Shown piece after piece: positions 11,262-19,262 of a DNA stretch of 64,000 nucleotides (the first letter of the stretch is position 1; the number at the start of each line of letters is the position of its first letter). The position numbers and the translations under genes are program-made. The stretch is taken from contig NZ_CP047056.1 of NCBI RefSeq assembly GCF_011065405.1, positions 1 to 64,000 on the forward strand, written 5' to 3'. This DNA is from Succinivibrio dextrinosolvens. GTDB lineage: Bacteria; Pseudomonadota; Gammaproteobacteria; Enterobacterales; Succinivibrionaceae. The notes below the pieces were generated by a model. It saw only the letters and a list, made by a program, of their open reading frames with translations, was not told the origin of the DNA and ran no database searches.

Positions 11262-11262
11262 A
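9839..11262 (+). pseudogene. IS4-type transposase, frameshifted
   Basis: DDE transposase. The core in the second part (10198-11262) contains DIVLIDGTELDLR, LVIADRGYIDEELEQ and the IS4 signature YRIRWNIELFNKAAKSG (Y-R-E-K). The first part (9839-10174) is the N-terminal region. The frame is broken at GTGGTTTAGG (10167-10175); one extra T joins the parts as VVLGYDSYKQRLANQ, giving 474 aa, like its homologue at 12706. The stop TAA overlaps the ATG of the epimerase gene by one base. Confidence 0.88.
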
Positions 11263-12260
11263 TGAATTATTTAATATTTGGCGGAAGTGGTTTTATTGGA
11301 ACTCATCTAATTCATATGATAAATGAGATTAAAAATCAAAATGACAAAATATATTGTCTTGATCTTGTAATGCCTGGTGAAGAAGGTGTAGTTCCGGGTA
11401 TTGTTGAAAAGAACGAAGGGGTTAATTACATCAGACTGGATGTGAGACAGAAGATATATTTTGATTTTATTCCGACTAAAAATGATATTATTTTTAATTT
11501 AGCTGCAGTTCATAGAACTCCTGGGCATGAATCTTATGAGTATTTTGAAACAAATATTTCTGGAGCGGAGAATATTACTGATTTTGCAGAAAAAAATAGG
11601 ATTAATAAGATTTTATTTACTTCTTCTATTGCGCCATATGGTGCTTCAGAGGCTTTAAAATCTGAAACAACTCTTCCAACTCCTAACACTCCTTATGGCA
11701 TAAGCAAATTAGTTGCTGAAAAGATCCATATGATATGGCAAGCAAAAGATCCAAATAGAGAATTAACAATTGTTAGACCAGGTGTTGTGTTTGGTAAAGG
11801 AGAACATGGAAATATGACTCGTTTATATAATGCAATTAAAGGTCACTATTATTTTTATGCAGGCAGAAAAGATACAATAAAAGCCTGTATTTACGTAAAG
11901 GAGTTAGTGGAGTTTATTAAATACCGTATGATAGATAATTGTTTTACAGGCTCAGATATTTTTAACTGTACTTTTGAACCAGCTTGTAGTATTGAGCATA
12001 TTTGTAATAGTATGATGAAGTCAACTGGATTATATTCAAAAATCCCTTGTGTAAATGGGAGATTACTGATATTTGTGGCAAGAATTCTGTCTCCTTTTTT
12101 GAGGAAAAAAGGAATTCATCCTGACAGAGTTAAAAAACTTATGGTGAGCACAAATATATGCGGAAAAAAACTTAAAGATTCGGGCTATAAATTTCATTAC
12201 AGTTTAGATGAAAGCTATAAGAACTGGTTTGAAGATTGTGAAAAGAAAGGTTTGTTTTAA
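11262..12260 (+). CDS. NAD-dependent epimerase/dehydratase (extended SDR)
   Basis: 332 aa. Rossmann fold with the cofactor motif GGSGFIG (residues 7-13), active-site FTSSIAPYG, and the catalytic YxxxK as YGISK (145-149), followed by VRPGVVFG. These define an extended short-chain dehydrogenase of the nucleotide-sugar epimerase/dehydratase family, so it probably modifies a sugar nucleotide for the surface glycan. The ATG at 11262 overlaps the stop of the IS4 transposase, leaving no separate promoter or clear ribosome site; the original leader has evidently been removed by the element. Exact substrate unknown. Confidence 0.88.
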   Translation: MNYLIFGGSGFIGTHLIHMINEIKNQNDKIYCLDLVMPGEEGVVPGIVEKNEGVNYIRLDVRQKIYFDFIPTKNDIIFNLAAVHRTPGHESYEYFETNISGAENITDFAEKNRINKILFTSSIAPYGASEALKSETTLPTPNTPYGISKLVAEKIHMIWQAKDPNRELTIVRPGVVFGKGEHGNMTRLYNAIKGHYYFYAGRKDTIKACIYVKELVEFIKYRMIDNCFTGSDIFNCTFEPACSIEHICNSMMKSTGLYSKIPCVNGRLLIFVARILSPFLRKKGIHPDRVKKLMVSTNICGKKLKDSGYKFHYSLDESYKNWFEDCEKKGLF

Positions 12261-12409
12261 AGAATAAACTCAAGATAGCAAAATTTAAGGTATGCTCTAA
12301 ATAACTTAATAAAGATTGTTTTTGAATAAAACATCAGTATTTACTGTTTGATTTAAGATCATTTTCAGATGATTTAATGAGATCTTAAAATTATATATTT
12401 AATTTTTAA

Positions 12410-14112
12410 CATGCCTAAGATCTTAAGATATTAGGCTAGAACCTAATAAAAATGCGGTGTGTTCGCCATTGCATTTTTGCTCTTTAAAAATCTGTATTCG
12501 ATGTATTCCTGAAATCGTATATATATGCGGATGCAAAAATTTCTGATTCTGAAGTTTTAACGTGGAATTTCACAATGAATTGTGCATTTTTGCGCTTTTG
12601 TGGGGAATCTGCTTATTAACAGACTGATAAATAAGCAATTAATTGACAAAAGAGAGGGAGCTCTGTAAATTTAATTTCACCACAAAACAAACCACAGGAG
12701 CTCCCATGGCAGTATATTTATCTATTTCAGCTGATAAGTCAACAGTTATTCAGAAAAGTCTTCATGAAATCCTTTCTCCAGAGCATCTTTTAGAAGTTGC
12801 CCGTCGTGTAGGATTATTGAAAAGACTCAAGGAATTCAATGCAGCTGAATATCTGTTAACTGCCATATCTTTCTGTATGCTCTCACCTAAGGAAAGAGAA
12901 TATAGATTGGTTCGTTTTTCTCAAAGATATAATGAAAAACACGGAACCAACCTTGATCCTAAGAATATCCATAATCAGCTGCGCAAACCTGAGATGCTAG
13001 AATTCACAAGTGAAATTACTAAGGAAATTATTGCTCTCACAGCAAATACACTTAAGGTGAAACGTTCTGAACTGATGTCAGATGAGCTTTGTGCATTACT
13101 CAAAAAGCTAGAAGTTAAAGACCTTATCCTGATAGATGGAGTAGAGATAACACTCTTTCCAGGTTGTATCGATAACTTCGAGTGTAAAGGTAAGGGAAGA
13201 AAACACACTGACGGAACAGAAGCAAAGCCGGGTTTAAAGCTTCATGTTGCTTTTTCTCTTTGTAAGATGATCTTTGAGTATATTCAGGTAACAGAAGCCT
13301 GTGGAAACGAAAAAGAACAGGTGCTTCCTGAGAGTTTTCACAACTGTCTTTTAATCATGGACCGTGGGCATGTTGCAGATACTCTTGAAGACAGAATCTT
13401 CAATACCAACAGAAACAAATTCCTGATTAAAGGAAAGTGTAATATGGCTGGAACTGTCCTTAAAGCTTACGATGTAAATGGTCGGTTAAGACCTAAATAC
13501 ACTGGAAGAAAGGTAAGTCAGCTTCCCAAACATCTCCATCTTGATTTAGATGTAAAGCTAAGGAATGGTCAGGTTATACGTGTTATACAGCATGTAAAAA
13601 CCAAAAGCCGTAACAACACCAGTCCAGTAACCATACTCAGAACTAACATTCCAAGAAGGAGTATAGATTTAAATCAGCTGTTTCTGATTTATCGACTACG
13701 ATGGCAGGTAGAGCTGTATGCCAAATGCCTGAAGAGTGGAAACTCACTGCAGTCAATAAATTCAGAGATACTTAGCGTGATTTTATCTTTCATCAACATC
13801 AGCATGCTCTCTTCAATGTGCAAGAATTACTTCGGGATTAAAGCTAAGCTTAAGAGAGGAATTGCCTGTTTATCAATACTCAAGCTTAACTGCACATCCT
13901 TTGTATTTGCTGAAGCAATACTGAAGTTCTCGGTTGTATCAAGGAATACTCGAACACAGATTTTTAAAAAGCTGTTTGACTTCATAGAGTCAAACTGTTG
14001 TAGAACCTCTCCCAGCAAGAGAGATTTACGATTACTGAAAGATCTTCCTTCTTTTATCAAGAAGATCGTCAGTATGAATAACATTAGGGTAGAAAAAATG
14101 CTTAACACCCTA
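12410..14112 (+). mobile_element. IS4-type element, right end replaced by IS630 copy B
   Basis: Left end at about 12410 (CATGCCTAAGATCTTAAG), followed by a 295-bp leader without a gene and the transposase. At 14111-14112 the sequence enters the TA target of IS630 copy B. The 12261-12409 stretch before it holds no gene; part of it (about 12335-12400) resembles the sequence just before the IS4 fragment at 55022. Confidence 0.72.
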
Positions 14113-14118
14113 GTGTAA
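12706..14118 (+). CDS. IS4-type DDE transposase, stop supplied by IS630
   Basis: About 470 aa from the ATG at 12706, preceded by GGAG; the frame is open further back to 12643, but the later start matches its homologue at 9839. Motifs: DLILIDGVEI (first Asp), LLIMDRGHVADTLED (second Asp), YRLRWQVELYAKCLKSG (YREK signature with the catalytic Glu). The last codons and stop come from IS630 copy B, so a few native C-terminal residues may be altered. Sequence beyond the IS630 belongs to a different IS4, because it repeats the RDxxxxKDLP motif already present here. Confidence 0.87.
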   Translation: MAVYLSISADKSTVIQKSLHEILSPEHLLEVARRVGLLKRLKEFNAAEYLLTAISFCMLSPKEREYRLVRFSQRYNEKHGTNLDPKNIHNQLRKPEMLEFTSEITKEIIALTANTLKVKRSELMSDELCALLKKLEVKDLILIDGVEITLFPGCIDNFECKGKGRKHTDGTEAKPGLKLHVAFSLCKMIFEYIQVTEACGNEKEQVLPESFHNCLLIMDRGHVADTLEDRIFNTNRNKFLIKGKCNMAGTVLKAYDVNGRLRPKYTGRKVSQLPKHLHLDLDVKLRNGQVIRVIQHVKTKSRNNTSPVTILRTNIPRRSIDLNQLFLIYRLRWQVELYAKCLKSGNSLQSINSEILSVILSFINISMLSSMCKNYFGIKAKLKRGIACLSILKLNCTSFVFAEAILKFSVVSRNTRTQIFKKLFDFIESNCCRTSPSKRDLRLLKDLPSFIKKIVSMNNIRVEKMLNTLV

Positions 14119-14234
14119 CGTCTCAATCATATTTTTAGTTAACCTGCAGATCTGCTCTGCAGGAGCTCTTTAAAAACTTGACCTATTTATTGTCATAATC
14201 ATATTAAAATAACACTAAATAGACTAAATATTTA

Positions 14235-14287
14235 TTGACAAATTAAATACTTATGCTAAACTATATTTAGTTTATTTAGCATAAGGA
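14235..14287 (+). promoter_or_regulatory. IS630 copy B promoter with overlapping inverted repeat
   Basis: Same arrangement as in copy A: TTGACA at 14235-14240, TAAACT 16 bp later, the ATGCTAAA/TTTAGCAT inverted repeat, and AAGGA before the ATG at 14295. Confidence 0.55.
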
Positions 14288-14294
14288 TTTTAAT

Positions 14295-14639
14295 ATGACC
14301 ATTACAAAATCATATAACAAGCACACCAATACTTGGTATGTCTATGATACTACTTACGTCTTTGATGAAACTAAAAATAAGAAAGTTCAAAAAAGAAAAT
14401 GTATCGGAAAGTATGATCCGGTAACTGATAGCATTATTGAAACTGGGAGCAGAGGAAGGCCTCAAAAGGTTCTTGAGCCTAATAGAGTATCTAATTCTAA
14501 GTCTATCAATTCATCTGCTTTAGACATTGATTCAGCTCTTAAGAGAATAGCCTCTATTGAAAAGGTTATAGCTGAACTTCAATCTGAAGTTACTGAACTA
14601 AAGGATTTTCTGCTCAACAATCAGAACTCCTCTGTTTAA
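14295..14639 (+). CDS. IS630-associated accessory protein, copy B
   Basis: 114 aa, identical in protein sequence to the accessory protein of copy A, with the same N-terminal beta-rich domain and C-terminal predicted coiled coil, and ending 9 bp before the transposase. The DNA differs at synonymous positions (AGACCT/AGGCCT; TCAATT/TCTATT). Conservation in both copies argues that it is a real gene of the element. Confidence 0.7.
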   Translation: MTITKSYNKHTNTWYVYDTTYVFDETKNKKVQKRKCIGKYDPVTDSIIETGSRGRPQKVLEPNRVSNSKSINSSALDIDSALKRIASIEKVIAELQSEVTELKDFLLNNQNSSV

Positions 14640-14648
14640 GGCTTAATA

Positions 14649-15836
14649 ATGGCACGTCAGAGAGCTTACCGCATCTCTTTAGAGACTGAAGAAAGAAAAG
14701 CTATAAGAAAAATTCTTAGGCGCTCTAACTCAACAAACAGGAGAACTCGTTGTACAATTCTGCTTAATGCCGACGAATCAAAGAGTGATCCTTCAACTTA
14801 TCAGCAGATAGCTGAACGTTCTGGGGTAACAGTTCCAACTGTAATCGATACATTAAGTAAATTCTGTAAAGATGGTCCTGTTGCAGCCTTAAACCCAAGG
14901 AGAAATCCTAATTCAGATGTAGCTAATCTTAAAGCTACCGGAGATATACAGGCAAAGGTTATTGCAAAAGCCTGTACCAAGTCCTCTGAAGGAAGAGTTA
15001 GATGGACACTCACACTTCTTGAAGAGGAACTGGCAGTCATTTTAGAAACAAAACTTAGCCGCTCAACCATAGGACGTATTTTGCAGAAAAATGATTTAAG
15101 ACCACATCTGAGTGAATACTGGTGTATTCCCCCTCAGGCTGATGCTGAATTTGTTGCAGCAATGGAAGATGTACTGGATGTATATCAGCAGCCATATGAT
15201 GAAAAGTATCCTCTGTGGTGTATGGATGAAAAGCCATTTCAGCTCCTGGATGAATCCAGAAATCCATTGCCAATGAGACCAGGAGATATTACCAGGATTG
15301 ATGATGAATACATCAGAAACGGCACCGTAAGCGTATTCTGTTTTATTCAGCCTCATACAGTAAAGATTATTCATGCGGAAGGACCAACCAGAACAGCAAT
15401 TGACTGGTCTGAAAAGGTTAAATTTCTGGTAGATGAAGTTAATCCTGATGCAAAAAAGGTTATTCTGGTAATGGATAACCTAAACACTCATAACACGGCA
15501 TCACTATATAAAGCCTTTCCTCCCGAGGAAGCACGTAGAATTGCAAGGAAACTTGAAATTCATTACACGCCAAAACATGGCAGCTGGCTTGATATTGCAG
15601 AGATTGGCATCAACATCATGACACGAGAGTGTTTAAACCGAAGAATTCCTGATATAGAAACATTAAGAGCTGAACTTAAAGCATGGAATGAGGCATATAA
15701 CAGTGCTCCAACAGAAATAAACTGGCAATTCAGCAATGAGACTTCAAGAGTTAAGCTAAAGAGCCTCTACCCTGATATAGATCGTAATCAGGAACTAAGA
15801 GATCAGCTTAGACAGAAGAAGTCCCTGATAAAATAG
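14649..15836 (+). CDS. IS630-type DDE transposase, copy B (full length)
   Basis: 395 aa with the same core as copy A (WCMDEKPFQ, ILVMDNLNTH, HGSWLDIAEI) and a complete basic tail ending LRDQLRQKKSLIK. Differences from copy A include Ala for Thr in LKAWNEAYN and Val for Ile in TSRVKLK. As the intact copy, it could drive movement of both elements. Confidence 0.94.
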   Translation: MARQRAYRISLETEERKAIRKILRRSNSTNRRTRCTILLNADESKSDPSTYQQIAERSGVTVPTVIDTLSKFCKDGPVAALNPRRNPNSDVANLKATGDIQAKVIAKACTKSSEGRVRWTLTLLEEELAVILETKLSRSTIGRILQKNDLRPHLSEYWCIPPQADAEFVAAMEDVLDVYQQPYDEKYPLWCMDEKPFQLLDESRNPLPMRPGDITRIDDEYIRNGTVSVFCFIQPHTVKIIHAEGPTRTAIDWSEKVKFLVDEVNPDAKKVILVMDNLNTHNTASLYKAFPPEEARRIARKLEIHYTPKHGSWLDIAEIGINIMTRECLNRRIPDIETLRAELKAWNEAYNSAPTEINWQFSNETSRVKLKSLYPDIDRNQELRDQLRQKKSLIK

Positions 15837-15908
15837 GTGGAGTTTTTAAAGATCTCCTGCAGAGCAGATCTGCAGGTTAACTAAAAATATGATTGAGACG
15901 ATACACTA

Positions 15909-16010
15909 GTTTACGTGACAAACAGACTTTTAAAGATCTCCCTACAGTTGTGAAAACTATAGATGATTTGGTAAATGGCTAGAACTTAATTTCTTAAGTT
16001 CTTGGGCATG
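15909..16010 (+). pseudogene. IS4 transposase 3' end and right terminus
   Basis: Reads LRDKQTFKDLPTVVKTIDDL and a stop, then the IS4 right end, ending GTTCTTGGGCATG at 16010. It is nearly identical to the inverted sequence at 62530-62625. It is not the continuation of the IS4 on the other side of IS630 copy B, which already contains the equivalent motif RDLRLLKDLPSFIKK. Confidence 0.85.
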
Positions 16011-16128
16011 ATAAGGAATAATTCTTTTACAATACTATAAAGTGGTGTAACATTCATCAAATATGATTAAATCATACAGTCATTATTTGAGTTCATCTAA
16101 GTAAAATTTATGTGGAGTTTTAAGTTCC

Positions 16129-16869
16129 ATGAATATATTAGGCGTAATTCCTGCTCGTTATCATTCAACAAGATTGCCAGGAAAACCACTAATGGATATT
16201 TTGGGAAAACCAATGTTACAGAGAGTATACGAACGAGTCAGTTCTGTAAATGAGTTCAGTGATATTGTAGTGGCTACGGATGATCATCGTATTTACGATT
16301 TTTGCAAACAAAACAACATCCATGTTGAAATGACATCTTCAAGTCATCGTACAGCAGCAAATAGGCTACAGGAATTATCGGATAAATGTCCAGCTGATTT
16401 TTATATTCAGCTAAATGGAGACGAACCATTAATTGACATTAACGCTATAAGAAAGTCAATACCAGATTTTATCCCTGATGATATTGAATTTGGAACAAAT
16501 ATTATAACAAAAATACTTGATCCTGCACAGGTTTTAGACCCGTCGAATATAAAGATGGTGTTTGATGACAATATGAGATGTATTTATATGTCAAGATCTC
16601 CTATTCCATTTCCATTCATGGAAATCGACTACTCTTACTATAAGCATGTAGGTATTATTGGTTATAATAAAAAAATGCTCGATTTTTATAAAAATTCTAA
16701 ACCAGGAAGATTTGAACTAATAGAGGGAATTGACACGTTAAGATTTTTAGATTACGGAAAAATTCTAAAACTTTACGAAGTTGATAACTGTAAAACACTC
16801 TCTGTTGATACGCAAAAAGATCTAGAAATGGTTAGAAAAATTTTTTCTCAAGGCTTTTTGTCTAACTGA
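16129..16869 (+). CDS. CMP-Kdo synthetase-like cytidylyltransferase
   Basis: 246 aa, the length of KdsB. Motifs: PARYHSTRLPGKPL (residues 8-21, nucleotide-binding loop), QLNGDEPLI (94-102), YKHVGIIGY and the E-x-I-E-x-I-D-TLR segment near 206-215. KdsB enzymes activate Kdo with CTP to CMP-Kdo in the cytoplasm. One usually conserved stretch differs: H-x-SGTDR is here SSHRTAANR (71-79), so the substrate may be a related keto-deoxy sugar acid. GTGGAG precedes the ATG. It is followed by an aldolase and a KdsC-like phosphatase in the same direction, which together look like a pathway. Confidence 0.88.
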   Translation: MNILGVIPARYHSTRLPGKPLMDILGKPMLQRVYERVSSVNEFSDIVVATDDHRIYDFCKQNNIHVEMTSSSHRTAANRLQELSDKCPADFYIQLNGDEPLIDINAIRKSIPDFIPDDIEFGTNIITKILDPAQVLDPSNIKMVFDDNMRCIYMSRSPIPFPFMEIDYSYYKHVGIIGYNKKMLDFYKNSKPGRFELIEGIDTLRFLDYGKILKLYEVDNCKTLSVDTQKDLEMVRKIFSQGFLSN

Positions 16870-16981
16870 TCTTTTATAAGATTCTTTTAATGTTTATTTT
16901 TTTTCCAATAAAAGGAATTTTTAATCGTTGGTTAAAAAGAAAGAACTAATTGATAATTAACAATAAGGAATTTTTTTCAAT

Positions 16982-18592
16982 ATGAACCAATTAAATAATT
17001 TTATCCCAATAATACATGATACAAACGAAGAACCTAATGTAATGCTTTTGGACTGCACTCTTCGTGATGGAGGGTATGTTAACAACTGGAATTGGGGACA
17101 TGATAGAGCAAAATCTATAATTAGATCACTAATAAAATCTCATATTGATGTAGTAGAAGTTGGTTTTCTTAGAAATATTCCTTTTTTTGATCCTGATGTG
17201 ACGGTAGCTAATACGATTGAAGAGTTGAATACCTTTATTCCAGATAGCACTGGAAAAACAATTTTTTCAGGAATGGCTATGAGGAGTAATTATGATATAA
17301 AAAAACTTTCTCCATATTCAGGAAAAGGTATTGAGATGATAAGAATCACTGCCCATGATTACGATCTTAAAGAAGGAATGGCTTTTGCTAGAGAAGTTAA
17401 AGATAGGGGGTATAAATTAAGTATAAATCCTATCAATATAATGGGATACTCAGACGATAAAGTACTATGGATTATTGACGAGGTTAATAGAATTGAGCCA
17501 TATCAGTTTTCAATTGTTGATACTTTTGGAAGTATGAAAAGGCGAGATCTTGATAGAATAGTGAGTCTTGTTGATCATAATCTTGATAAAGAAATCAGAC
17601 TATCTCTGCACCTCCATGAAAATATGTCTTTAAGTACACTTCTTGCTCAACAATTTGTTGATAAAAGGATTAATCGCAAAATTGCAATTGATGGAAGTTT
17701 AATGGGAATGGGAAGAATTCCTGGTAATCTACCAATTGAACTTATAGCAGATTATACCAATGAATATTTAAATAAGATATATGACATAGATTTCATGATG
17801 GATGCAATTAATGAACATATTGAACCTTTAAAAGGAGAGTCTAACTGGGGATATACGCCTGCTTATTTTTTATCTGCGCACTATAATCTTCATCGAAATT
17901 ATGCTGAGCACTACCTAAAAAAAGGAGATTTAACTACAAAAGATATTAATCATATTCTTTCTCGTATTGATTTATACAAAAAAACTGTTTTTGATAAAGA
18001 TTATGCTGATCTACTTTATCGAAATTATCAAGATCATCAAATTGATGATTCTTTAGCAATAGACAATTTAAGCTCTGAATTATCTAATAAGGATATTCTT
18101 GTTGTAGCGCCTGGTTCTTCCCTAAATGATTATAATAAACAAATAAAACATTTTATTAGCGAAAAAAAACCAAAGGTGATTGCGATTAACTTTATTCCAA
18201 AATCTATTTCTTGTAATTATGCTTTTTTTAGCAATAATAAAAGACTTGAAGAGGAATCATCTTCAAATACAGATTTGATAATTACCTCAAATCTAATAGG
18301 ATCTAGTAATGCGAACAGAGCTGTTTATGTTCTTGACTATAATAGTCTCTCAAAAGCTTTTACACTAGGGTGTAACAGTTTTATTATGATTTTGAGTCTA
18401 TTGAAACGATTAACAGTTAACAATATTTATGTTTGCGGAGCCGATGGTTACGTAAAAGACTCACCAAATTATTTTTCTAACAAATATCGTACTTCAGATC
18501 TTAGAGGAAATGATTTTAATATTGCAGTAAAAGAGGCTATTCGTAAGTTAAATATAAATGTTGAGTTTATTACCCCTTCTGCATATAAATAA
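16982..18592 (+). CDS. DRE-TIM (HMG-CoA lyase-like) aldolase with C-terminal Rossmann-like domain
   Basis: 536 aa, two domains. Residues 20-300 form a DRE-TIM metallolyase barrel: LLDCTLRDGGYVNNW (22-36), the HLHEN metal-binding motif near 210, and the glycine-rich MGMGRIPGNLPIE near 242-254. Known members (HMG-CoA lyase, 4-hydroxy-2-oxovalerate aldolase) make or break C-C bonds next to a keto acid. Residues about 370-536 (DILVVAPGSSLNDY, VIAINFIP, FFSNNKRLEE, VCGADGYV) look like a Rossmann-type domain reminiscent of DUF115 or sialyltransferase-like folds; I cannot name it. Between a cytidylyltransferase and a KdsC-like phosphatase, it could form or process a keto-deoxy sugar acid. That role is inference. 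Confidence 0.8.
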   Translation: MNQLNNFIPIIHDTNEEPNVMLLDCTLRDGGYVNNWNWGHDRAKSIIRSLIKSHIDVVEVGFLRNIPFFDPDVTVANTIEELNTFIPDSTGKTIFSGMAMRSNYDIKKLSPYSGKGIEMIRITAHDYDLKEGMAFAREVKDRGYKLSINPINIMGYSDDKVLWIIDEVNRIEPYQFSIVDTFGSMKRRDLDRIVSLVDHNLDKEIRLSLHLHENMSLSTLLAQQFVDKRINRKIAIDGSLMGMGRIPGNLPIELIADYTNEYLNKIYDIDFMMDAINEHIEPLKGESNWGYTPAYFLSAHYNLHRNYAEHYLKKGDLTTKDINHILSRIDLYKKTVFDKDYADLLYRNYQDHQIDDSLAIDNLSSELSNKDILVVAPGSSLNDYNKQIKHFISEKKPKVIAINFIPKSISCNYAFFSNNKRLEEESSSNTDLIITSNLIGSSNANRAVYVLDYNSLSKAFTLGCNSFIMILSLLKRLTVNNIYVCGADGYVKDSPNYFSNKYRTSDLRGNDFNIAVKEAIRKLNINVEFITPSAYK

Positions 18593-18655
18593 TAAAACGT
18601 ATTTATTTTTTGTTTTACTATACAAACAACAGTAATCGTATGAGATTATATTGAG

Positions 18656-19168
18656 ATGCAATCTATTAAGCTTATGATCATTGACGTAGATGGAACTCTT
18701 ACGGATGGAGGTATCTACTATGACAATTTTGGAAATGAACTTAAAAAATTTTGTACTCGTGATGCGGCTGGATTTTTTGCAGCCTCAAAGTGTGGAATTA
18801 AGATCATGGTTCTTACAGGTAGAGCTTGTCAAGCTACACAAAGAAGAATGAAAGAGTTAAACGTAGACTATGTTGAGCAAGGTGTTAAAGATAAATTCGC
18901 CTTCATTAATGAGTTTCTTAATAAGAATAAAATTAACTATTCTGAAGTCGGATATATAGGAGATGATTTAAATGATCTTTATCTTATGCATGTTATAGGA
19001 TATAAAGCTTGCCCAAATGACAGCTGTAGAGAGATAAAAGAAGTGTGTGATTATATTAGTCCAATTAATGGTGGATCTGGCGCAGTTAGGGATATTATTG
19101 AGCATTATTTAAGAAAAAATGGCTTGTGGAACGATGCTATTAATCAGATTTATTTAGCAGGAATTTAA
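18656..19168 (+). CDS. KdsC-like HAD phosphatase
   Basis: 170 aa, the length of KdsC (Kdo-8-phosphate phosphatase). HAD motifs: IIDVDGTLTDGG with the nucleophile and acid/base aspartates near residues 9-11, VLTGR (motif II), and GDDLNDL (metal binding). The C1-cap-less architecture fits KdsC and the phosphatase halves of sialic-acid pathways. It would remove phosphate from a keto-sugar-acid phosphate before CMP activation by the enzyme at 16129. It is the third gene of the cassette, 64 bp after the aldolase. Confidence 0.9.
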   Translation: MQSIKLMIIDVDGTLTDGGIYYDNFGNELKKFCTRDAAGFFAASKCGIKIMVLTGRACQATQRRMKELNVDYVEQGVKDKFAFINEFLNKNKINYSEVGYIGDDLNDLYLMHVIGYKACPNDSCREIKEVCDYISPINGGSGAVRDIIEHYLRKNGLWNDAINQIYLAGI

Positions 19169-19262
19169 GATTGTTTTCTGTTGAAAAATAAAAAAAATAA
19201 ATAATAGCTTTTTTGACTATATAAAGTTCAATCATTCTGAAAAAATTAAACAAGAGAACTAT

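Larger units (their letters stand above)
14113..15906 (+). mobile_element. IS630-type insertion sequence, copy B
   Basis: 1,794 bp, TA at both borders (14111-14112, 15907-15908), with the same long inverted repeats and two genes as copy A at 5666-7459. Few base differences are visible. The flanks are parts of two different IS4 transposases rather than two halves of one, so recombination between IS630 copies has probably occurred here. Confidence 0.93.
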
